Shown here in pieces: positions 8,634-12,492 of a stretch of 12,492 bases of DNA. This DNA is from Dunaliella salina (lineage: Eukaryota > Chlorophyta > Chlorophyceae > Chlamydomonadales > Dunaliellaceae), in NCBI GenBank assembly GCA_002284615.2, contig MU069983.1:41011-53502 (forward strand), given 5' to 3'. Under the pieces are notes generated by a model. That model did not search any database and was not told where the DNA came from. It worked only from the letters and a program-made list of their open reading frames with translations. The translations under genes were made by a program, and so were the position numbers. The stretch's first letter is position 1. Each line of letters opens with the position of its first letter.

Positions 8634-11600
8634 CTCTCTTCATAATTACAGAGCATGACTGCATGAACAGTGTTGGGAATAATGCAGCCAGGGAGACCCT
8701 AAAAAGCTCCCTGAAGGATAACCTCCCCAAAACAAGCCCTATAACAGCCCCCTGGACAGAAGTGTTGGAAAGAGGGAAATGAGGGGGCTGCCAGCTAGTA
8801 GGTACAGCATTGATGGTCTTTGATGGTCCCTCCCCGTCAGGCCCCTATCCTACGCCAAAGATGATGCACTGCTGGATATAATCAATCCCACTTCTGAGTA
8901 TGAGGGATTGCTTGTTTGAGAGGTCTCACAAAGGAGGGGCTAGCTTGGCGGATTTGGGACACTTGGTGTGGCCCAGGTTGAGTAACATGCATTAAAAAAC
9001 AGTCTTCCTATCATTTGGGCACAACAACTCGCACTTTGAAAATGCAAATGTCTCTGTAATTGTAATTCATTGGCTTTGGACCACATCACGCACCTGATGC
9101 TTGCACTTCTCCATCATTCCTACAATTGCCATTCTTGAGAGGGGGCCGCTGCTCTGAAGCATCCTTAATAATGCAAGGGTTCCCACGGTGTTACCCCAGA
9201 TGCAGCAAGAGCAGCTAGCAAATAATGCAAATAATGCATAAGTGACCTTGGTGTGACCACGGATTCAGTAAGAGCAGCTAAGAACCAGCAAATGTGACCT
9301 TGGTGTGACCCCAGATGCAGCGAGAGCTGCTAAGAATCAGCAATAGTGACCTTGGTGTGTCCCCAGATGCAGCAAGAGCCGCTAAGAACCAGCAATAGTG
9401 ATCTTGGTGCAGGGATGGGTAATACGCAGGTTGGGGAGGTGCCGTACGCGTACGTACGCGTAAAATACGCGTATGACGCGTACAAACGCGTATTTTACGT
9501 GCCATTTTAGGGAGGGAGGGGTTTGGCAGGGAGGGACCCTTAGGGGGGGGGGTCAACCAACCCCCAACCACCTCCCATGCAAGCTCCCTCCCCCCTCCCC
9601 TCCACACAAATTTAACAAGCCCACAGAGAGAGGTCCTGAATGGGACTATGTCACAGAGGTCACTGAAGAAGGGAGAGGGAAGAAGCTAGAATGCAAGCTG
9701 TGCCACCGCCAGTGGTTTGGCGGTGTTTTCCGCACCAGACAGCACTTCCTTGAAGTCCATGACAGTGGTGTAGCCAGCTATGTGGCACCAGAGCAGGAGC
9801 AGCTGAAGCCAGTGGCGGAAGTCATGCAGCGCTTGGAGCAGGAGAGCAAGAGGGAAAAGCAGGAAGCAGATGGGAAGCGGGCCCTTGACAGAGCTACAGC
9901 ATCAACGTCAGCAGCAACAGCTGAGCCACGCGGGCAGCAAAATTCGGAAAATTGGGTTCTGAGGTGTCCGGGCGGGCCCGCAGGCCGCTGGCCCACCCGC
10001 GTATTTCTCACGTCTGCAAAACAGCCATCTGAGCCACACGCGTATTTCTGCCAATTTGAGCCGTACGCGTACATACGTGTTTCACGTATTACCCATCCCT
10101 GCCTTGGTGTGACCCTGGATTCAGCAAGAACAGCTCAGAACCAGCAACAGTGACCTTGGTGTGACCCCAGATGCAGCAAGAGCAGCTAGCAAATAACGCA
10201 AATAATGCAATAGTGACTTTGGTGTGACCCCAGATGCAGCAAGAGCCAGCAATAGTGACCTTGGTGTGACCCCAGATGCGGCAAGAGCAGCCAAGACTCA
10301 GCAAAAGTGACCTTGGTGTGACCCTAGATGCAGCAAGAGCCGCTAAATAACCAGCAATAGTGACCTTGGGGTGACCTTGGAGCAGCTAAGAAACAGAAAT
10401 TGTGACCTTGGTGTGACCCTAGATGCAGCAAGAGCAGCTGAGAATCAGCAATAGTGACTTTGGTGTGGCCCCAGATGCAGCAAGAGCCGCTAAGACTCAG
10501 CAAAAGTGACCTTGGTGTGACCTTTAGATGCAGCAAGAGCAGCTAAGAATCAGCAATAGTGACCTTGGTGTGACCCCGGATGCAGCAAGAGCAGCTGAGA
10601 ATCAGCAATAGTGACCTTGGTGTGACCCCAGATGCAGCAAGAGCAGCTATGAAACAGCAAGGCTGAAGGAACAGTGCTCCCAGCATCCGACCAAGGAGTC
10701 ACATAGCCAAGGTTGGTGGGAGCACTGTTCCTTCAGCCTTGCTGATTCTTAGCTTTATGCTATTATCATGCTGTCATTATGGTCGCGGGTGCTCCCAGCA
10801 TCCGACCAAGGAGTCACATAGCCAAGGGGCTGGGAGCACCCCCTTCCGGATGAGACAGTACCATTTACACACTCAGGTAGGATGAAAACAAGAAAAGAGA
10901 TAAGCATTTGAAAACCAACATACTGATAGTTCTCCTACAGGAAAAGGCAGCAGCTGCACCTTGTCACCCTCTCATTGTTATAATTTTTACTACAACAAAT
11001 TGCTTCAAATGTCCACTTTATTTTCAAAACAGCTCTCACAGACATCTCCGGGTGTGCACTTGCTCAAATTGCGGGAAACGCTCGGGCACTTGAAATTGGA
11101 GCCTCAACTCTTCCTCCAGCTGACGCGCCTAATTTTCATGATTTATTCATCAAAGCCATTTCCTAATGTCAGCACTCCCGAGGCTGACTCTGTAGAGATC
11201 CAGAGGCAGCACCCCACCAGCTTGCATCAGATCGACGCAGGTGCTTTCAGGGAACATCTTGAGGTTCACCTACAAGCTTGGTTCATAGGGGGCAAGTGTG
11301 GCTGGCTGAGTGCTCAAGTGTGCAGGTTTTGCGTGCAGCAGAACTCAGGAATCAAGACCAGCTTAGCGCTGAAGAATTGTTTTCCCCCCTAGCTCCAGGA
11401 GGTTTGCTCAGAATTGGCAGAGGTGGGCTGGTTTGCAGCAGCAAGATAGCACACAAGGATGGAGTGCCTGACTTCAGGCCAAATCCGCCTACTCAGTGGT
11501 GGGCGATAAAAGTGGCACAATTGCCAACATGTGGTTCAGTACGTGGCCTGGGTGGGTGAGGTCCAGCAAGAATGTGTGTACTCGCAGACAGACTTATGAA

Positions 11601-12224
11601 GTCGTCGCACTGTTTTGGGCAGGGAGCATGCTCCCTGAAAATCTGTTTGAAACAAGAGCAAAGTTTGTGACCCAAAGGCTCAGGTCATCCCAGGGCCTCA
11701 TGCCAAACTTTTGACCTGGTAGAAATTAAGTGTGACACAACAAGGTACATCATGACAACCGTATCCGGTGAAACAAGAGGTGGTCATGATTTGAGGCTGC
11801 ATGTCCCATATGCCCCTCGTACCCCTGCGCTTGCCACACATACCTGCACAAATGGCTCCCCGGTAGCTGCTCTGTTGACTTTAGTAGGCAGGAACATGCC
11901 TCGAGCGCATGCCAGCAGCTGCGCCACACTTTCTTCCCCCCTCTCACCGCCCTCATTAGTATTACTTGTGGTGCCCCTTGTGTCCTGCCACCCAACAAGC
12001 TCCGCGTTTGCAGGTGCGCGGATGCCAGCGATGAAGCTCACGCTGTAACTGTGTGCATCAGATTCCTGCTGCTGTGTAGGCTGAAAGGCTGGGAGGAGGA
12101 TAATGCGTGGCTCAGGTAGCGTGATGCTGTACTGCTCGGGGGTGGGCACAGTTTGCACGTCCTCGGAGAGCTGCACAGCGTGTGTGCTTGCATCCCAGCA
12201 GCCCTTGAAGACGAGGTGGTTCAC
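1843..12224 (-). CDS. Multi-exon gene: probable SBP-type ankyrin-membrane protein, C-terminal part
   Basis: Span of the reconstructed minus-strand gene, 5'-truncated by the window. Six exons (12224-11844, 5821-5363, 4721-3814, 3086-2903, 2789-2742, 2043-1843) join with matching phases and encode about 726 residues. What I see: ankyrin-like repeats in the middle exon, Ser/Asn and Gln low complexity, and hydrophobic helices towards the C-terminus. From memory, this order (ankyrin region, then C-terminal membrane segments) is shared by plant SPL1/12-type and green-algal SBP transcription factors. The SBP DNA-binding domain itself would lie upstream, outside the window, so the family call is inference. 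It could instead be a plain ankyrin-membrane protein. Intron lengths are about 6022, 641, 727, 113 and 698 nt. All introns are GT-AG in this model. The gene model is moderately secure in the middle exons and weaker at both ends. Confidence 0.6.
2044..2741 (-). other. Intron 5 (698 nt) with fold-back element
   Basis: Runs from GTGCGG (2741) to CCATGCAG (2044). It contains the inverted-repeat element at 2451-2674. A good-looking acceptor CTTTCTTTTGCAG ends at 2181 and is followed by a hydrophobic open stretch (LGLVLRLSLLIKWG); its phase does not fit exon 6, so I left it out. Confidence 0.4.
2451..2674. mobile_element. Fold-back MITE-like element, 224 bp
   Basis: The left arm at 2451-2514 and the reverse complement of 2611-2674 match at about 52 of 64 positions, including GCTGACTGTTGG and TAATGCACGC. 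The spacer is about 96 bp and has no ORF. I could not find a convincing target-site duplication, so the superfamily is unknown. It lies inside inferred intron 5. Confidence 0.7.
2736..2903 (-). repeat. Similar 5' ends of introns 4 and 5
   Basis: On the minus strand, GTACGGTTCGCTGC plus GAGGACCAG (from 2902) and GTGCGGTGTGCTGC plus ACGGACCAG (from 2741) match at 18 of 23 bases and both follow AAG. They are 161 nt apart. Exon sequence before them is not alike, so the duplicated unit seems to be only the donor and intron start. Confidence 0.65.
2742..2789 (-). CDS. Possible small exon 5 (16 codons)
   Basis: Tentative. The minus strand reads DRQFCSRRHPRVVFLK between an acceptor CACTGCAAG (weak, no clear pyrimidine tract) and a donor GAAG/GTGCGG. 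It is phase 0 at both ends, so it can be included or skipped without changing the frame. The basic RRHP segment after the membrane helices reads sensibly, and I recall similar basic motifs after the helices in algal relatives. A direct splice from exon 4 to exon 6 is equally possible in frame. Confidence 0.35.
2903..3086 (-). CDS. Exon 4 (184 nt), two probable membrane helices
   Basis: Acceptor GGTGCATACAG then G AAC TGG. With the AG left by exon 3, this gives Arg followed by NWCFENTVSYAN. Residues 13-31 (LWCSIVVLFLSFTVVKCLC) and 33-53 (GLLLNAVAV to FLALC) are two strongly hydrophobic segments, followed by basic TTKKRK. The donor is AAG/GTACGG at 2902, phase 0. C-terminal hydrophobic segments after ankyrin repeats occur in SPL1/12-type proteins, which supports the family guess. 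Topology cannot be told from this fragment. If this donor is not used, the frame continues for about 17 more codons and stops at TAA (about 2851), which would give a shorter protein. Confidence 0.68.
3087..3813 (-). other. Intron 3 (727 nt)
   Basis: Runs from GTCAGTG (3813) to GGTGCATACAG (3087). The phase 2 exit of exon 3 and the single G at the start of exon 4 rebuild an Arg codon (AG+G). The donor end carries two extra boundary copies, and the acceptor end a probable second copy near 3187. Positions 3200-3650 hold nothing I recognise. Confidence 0.6.
3678..3863 (-). repeat. Tandem copies of the exon 3/intron 3 donor boundary
   Basis: Plus-strand cctgtagtccgcttctttga followed by ccaaagccaaacac occurs near 3813-3863 and again near 3682-3728, almost identical. 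A diverged middle copy lies at 3732-3780. Donor dinucleotides on the minus strand are GTCAGT (3813), GCCAGT (3733) and GTTAGT (3682). A further possible donor, GTAAGC, is at 3774. Extending exon 3 past 3814 soon meets an in-frame TAA at 3773-3771, so the outer copies are unlikely to be productive. Confidence 0.8.
3814..4721 (-). CDS. Exon 3 (302 codons plus 2 nt), ankyrin-like region
   Basis: The longest coding exon, from acceptor GTGCGTAG (exon starts 4721, GTG GGC TTG) to donor GACTACAG/GTCAGTG (exon end 3814); it exits in phase 2. Residues 1-30 (VGLELLQHAV...) are helical. Residues 54-60 are seven Gln (plus 4542-4562). Residues about 105-170 resemble two ankyrin-type helical repeats: SLITCALLSYN...LARVLEWG, then DGSGYSPLQIMQ...AVLEQLLADP, the second with the typical D..G.(S/T)PL core. 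Residues about 175-280 are low complexity with several Cys. The exon ends VFGFGKNGDIKEADY. Ankyrin repeats mediate protein binding. In algal SBP proteins a similar GSGYSPL-type motif follows an LLEW motif (from memory). The continuous 302-codon frame makes this the safest coding call here. Confidence 0.8.
4697..4851 (-). repeat. Duplicated acceptor boundary of intron 2
   Basis: Plus-strand catgctgcagcagctccaa at 4697 and catgctgcaacagctccaa at 4812 are each followed by ccta(c/t)gcacaa. On the minus strand both read GTGC(G/A)TAG then GTTGGAGCTG-like or GTGGGCTTGGAGCTG exon sequence. The acceptor at 4722 gives the open frame. The copy at 4832 lies 110 nt upstream in the transcript and would shift the frame. 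Confidence 0.75.
4722..5362 (-). other. Intron 2 (641 nt)
   Basis: Runs from GTAAGTCGAG (5362) to TTTGTGCGTAG (4722). Its first 170 nt are the duplicated donor boundary and its last 110 nt contain a duplicated acceptor boundary. Between about 4860 and 5180 I see no other structure. Flanking exons are both phase 0. Confidence 0.65.
5188..5435 (-). repeat. Tandem copies of the exon 2/intron 2 donor boundary
   Basis: Three diverged copies of about 80 bp, each reading on the minus strand from a GGCGGAGGC-like segment through ATGATGGC to GTAAGTCGAGGC. The donor G residues are at 5362, 5278 and 5196; spacings are 84 and 82 nt. The first copy is the exon end in the preferred model. The other two are intronic or alternative exon sequence. 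All three keep a full GTAAGT. Confidence 0.85.
5363..5821 (-). CDS. Exon 2 (153 codons), Ser/Asn repeat linker
   Basis: Starts after a good acceptor (pyrimidine-rich tract ending TTTGACAG; exon from 5821, GTG TGC ATT) and ends at the first of three GTAAGT donors (exon end 5363). Length 459 nt, phase 0 at both ends. Residues 1-75 form a soluble segment containing LFMGSRLGEELQEL and a conserved-looking FMEDLAEFL. Residues about 92-127 are three 13-residue Ser/Asn-rich repeats. Residues 133-153 (LLPVLKAEAQ onward) resume an amphipathic helix that continues into exon 3 as VGLELLQHAV. That smooth join supports use of the first donor. The arrangement resembles the segment preceding ankyrin repeats in green-algal SBP proteins, judged from memory only. 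Using the second donor would add 28 residues in frame; using the third would shift the frame. Confidence 0.7.
5446..5556 (-). repeat. 39-bp coding tandem repeat, three copies
   Basis: Copies begin at 5446, 5485 and 5524 on the plus strand and share ggcgctgttgctgctg. On the minus strand each encodes 13 residues of the type GGNSSSNSASPVK. The unit is a multiple of three, so copy number can change without a frameshift. The third copy is slightly diverged at its end. Confidence 0.85.
5823..6044. other. Intron sequence upstream of exon 2
   Basis: Non-coding by my reading. On the minus strand it supplies the pyrimidine-rich tract before the acceptor at 5822. No other structure seen. Confidence 0.4.
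6045..6254. mobile_element. AT-rich hAT-type MITE, 210 bp
   Basis: Ends are tagggttggccaa and its perfect 13-bp inverse ttggccaacccta. Flanking 8-mers caaatacc (6037-6044) and caaatatt (6255-6262) match at 6 of 8, the differences being C to T. The interior is strongly AT-rich (many ata, aca and tat runs) with no coding capacity. TIR style and 8-bp duplication suggest the hAT superfamily, but a different family from the other two elements. Confidence 0.75.
6331..6685. repeat. 59-bp minisatellite, six copies
   Basis: Units start at 6331, 6390 and 6449 and continue near 6509, 6570 and 6628. The shared core is gggatgcaggtgcagtcaaa followed by gcccttgagactac. A pyrimidine-rich tract (6690-6715) follows. 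It lies in intron 1. Confidence 0.88.
6716..8557. other. Intron 1 interior, no gene recognised
   Basis: Several short ORFs exist on both strands (for example plus 7350-7724 and 7733-8071), but none shows a motif I recognise. Within 7400-7990 there is a diverged direct duplication: caatccaagcatt...tttcatgcagg...caggcaa.ggagttga appears near 7520-7615 and 7806-7907. A C-rich tract lies at 7444-7470. Confidence 0.35.
8558..8632. repeat. (TG)37 microsatellite
   Basis: Uninterrupted tg dinucleotide tract of 75 nt. On the strand of the gene it is (CA)n inside intron 1. Confidence 0.98.
8633..9186. other. Unassigned intron 1 sequence
   Basis: No ORF, repeat or element recognised. Confidence 0.3.
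9187..9409. repeat. 52-bp minisatellite, left part
   Basis: About four copies of a unit reading agtgaccttggtgtgacccc, agatgcagcaagagcagcta, agaatcagca. The first copy carries a variant tail with repeated aaataatgc that reappears near 10190. The array continues at 10102 after an inserted element. Confidence 0.9.
9410..10101 (+). mobile_element. hAT element, internally deleted, 692 bp
   Basis: Perfect 17-bp terminal inverted repeats cagggatgggtaatacg and cgtattacccatccctg. Flanking 8-mers tcttggtg (9402-9409) and ccttggtg (10102-10109) match at 7 of 8; this 8-mer is part of the 52-bp unit, so the element has split one unit. Both subterminal regions are packed with acgcgta and tacgcgt motifs, likely transposase-binding repeats. 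It keeps a BED-finger coding remnant but no room for a catalytic domain, so it would be non-autonomous. Confidence 0.9.
9635..9940 (+). pseudogene. BED zinc-finger N-terminal remnant of a hAT transposase
   Basis: Within an open frame (plus 9473-10153) the segment from GPEWDYVTEV to about TAEPRG matches a BED finger. It has an aromatic W, then CKLC (Cys at 9692 and 9701), GGVFRTRQH and FLEVH, giving C-X2-C-X13-H-X4-H. This is the DNA-binding N-terminus typical of plant and algal hAT transposases. It is followed by a charged Glu/Lys helix (residues about 107-140 of the open frame) and an Ala/Ser/Thr tail. The frame then runs into the right subterminal repeats; the hAT catalytic and dimerisation domains are missing. 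The true start is unclear: the 5' part of the frame translates the left subterminal repeats. Confidence 0.8.
10102..10660. repeat. 52-bp minisatellite, right part
   Basis: About eleven more copies of the same unit as at 9187, some shortened (for example near 10370). A copy near 10190 repeats the unusual aaataacgcaaataatgc tail of the left part. The last copy runs into the first hairpin. Confidence 0.9.
10655..10744. repeat. Large hairpin with 28-bp perfect arms
   Basis: Arms 10655-10682 and 10717-10744 are perfect inverse complements (cagcaaggctgaagg then aacagtgctccca), with a 34-nt loop containing gcatccgaccaaggagtcac. Outside the arms, agcta.gaa. on the left pairs imperfectly with ttcttagct on the right, both from the minisatellite unit. 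Confidence 0.92.
10787..10841. repeat. Second hairpin with the same core
   Basis: Arms gggtgctcccag (10787-10798) and ctgggagcaccc (10830-10841) pair perfectly. The core 10789-10827 is identical over 39 bp to 10674-10712, 115 bp away. The outer arms are different from those of the first hairpin. Confidence 0.9.
10842..11838. other. Intron 1 proximal part, no gene recognised
   Basis: Plus-strand ORFs at 10961-11392 and 11278-11559 overlap in different frames and show no known motif beyond scattered Cys/His. I treat them as chance. Confidence 0.3.
11844..12224 (-). CDS. Exon 1 of the visible part (127 codons)
   Basis: Open stretch bounded by an acceptor (minus strand GCTGCCACCCAG, exon from 12224) and a donor (CAG then GTATGTG, exon end 11844). 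Its length is 381 nt, phase 0 at both ends. It begins VNHLVFKGCW and ends TGEPFVQ. It contains a moderately acidic, Pro/Gln-containing segment (residues about 20-60) and a Thr/Gly/Glu-rich segment (about 82-100). No zinc-finger ligands are seen. Phase and content fit a direct join to the exon at 5821, giving FVQ-VCIAL. The open frame continues upstream to 12389, so the acceptor could be wrong and the exon longer. I chose 12224 because the splice site is good and the upstream residues look non-coding. Family membership is inferred from the downstream exons. Confidence 0.55.
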
Positions 12225-12492
12225 CTGGGTGGCAGCGATTGCAACCAACATACAAGCGCATAGGCAATCACTTTGAGAGAATGGCTGAGGGATCTGCGGG
12301 TCAGAGTGGTGAGGCAAGCACTGTGGTCTCGGTGGGAACAGTGTAATGAGATACCTTCTGCTACACATAGCAAACTTGCGCCAGAGCACTTTAGGGCAGA
12401 CATGCTTCTCCCAAATTGAGCAACATCAGGGAGACCAGCGTTGCAAGGCCTGCCACTTGTTAGACGACAGATGTAGATGGAGAGCAAAAGGC
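12225..12492. other. Sequence upstream of exon 1
   Basis: Probably intron on the minus strand. Open frames cross it, but a candidate exon ending GTAGCAGAAG/GTATCTC (about 12346) does not give the phase that exon 1 needs. Confidence 0.3.

Larger units (their letters stand above)
5822..11843 (-). other. Intron 1, about 6.0 kb, repeat-filled
   Basis: Inferred intron between donor GTATGT at 11843 and acceptor TTTGACAG at 5822; both flanking exons are phase 0. It contains the 59-bp array, a 210-bp MITE, the (TG)37 tract, the 52-bp array with its hAT insertion, and the hairpin pair, all listed separately. I found no convincing further exon in it on either strand, though a short one could be missed. 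If one exists, this is really two or more introns. Confidence 0.45.

Noticed and set aside
8410..8782. ORFs with Cys-Val or Thr-His repeats
   Set aside because: Translation of the (TG)n microsatellite.
9187..10660. CRISPR-like array
   Set aside because: Units are contiguous 52-bp minisatellite copies with no unique spacers, in a eukaryotic context.
10961..11559. Two plus-strand ORFs of 143 and 93 codons
   Set aside because: They overlap in different frames, show no recognisable domain and lie inside the inferred intron 1.
12300..12450. Upstream exon ending GCAGAAG/GTATCTC
   Set aside because: The open frame leaves phase 1, while exon 1 needs phase 0; the other frames contain stops.

Overview
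The window looks like nuclear DNA of a chlorophycean green alga (Chlamydomonadales-like). This is an inference from three things: mid-range GC, CAG/CTG runs inside coding sequence, and one multi-exon gene whose domain order resembles the C-terminal half of green-algal SBP-type ankyrin proteins. The introns are large and repeat-rich. I see no bacterial operon, rRNA, tRNA or CRISPR array.

The main gene lies on the minus strand and runs right to left from about 12224 to 1843. I reconstruct six exons: 12224-11844, 5821-5363, 4721-3814, 3086-2903, 2789-2742 (weak) and 2043-1843. Phases match at every junction (0, 0, 2, 0, 0). The partial protein is about 726 residues. In order it has a soluble N-terminal part, a Ser/Asn-rich linker with three 13-residue repeats, a poly-Gln run, an ankyrin-like region, a low-complexity stretch, then hydrophobic probable membrane segments and a basic C-terminal part. 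The 5' end, where an SBP zinc-binding DNA-binding domain would be expected, lies beyond position 12492 and is not visible.

Intron 1 is about 6.0 kb. It holds a 59-bp minisatellite, an AT-rich 210-bp hAT-type MITE, a (TG)37 tract, a 52-bp minisatellite split by a 692-bp hAT element with a BED zinc-finger remnant, and two hairpins sharing an identical 39-bp core. Intron 5 holds a 224-bp fold-back element. Positions 1-1740, beyond the apparent 3' end of the gene, hold a 105-bp array and a roughly 100-bp array; the second is interrupted by a 188-bp hAT-type MITE.

The most unusual feature is at the intron ends. The boundary of intron 2 on the donor side is present in three tandem copies, each with an intact GTAAGT. 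Its acceptor boundary is present twice. Intron 3 has three donor copies (GT, GC, GT) and a probable second acceptor copy. Introns 4 and 5 begin with similar sequence. Together these suggest intron growth, and possibly alternative splicing, by repeated local duplication of exon-intron boundaries.
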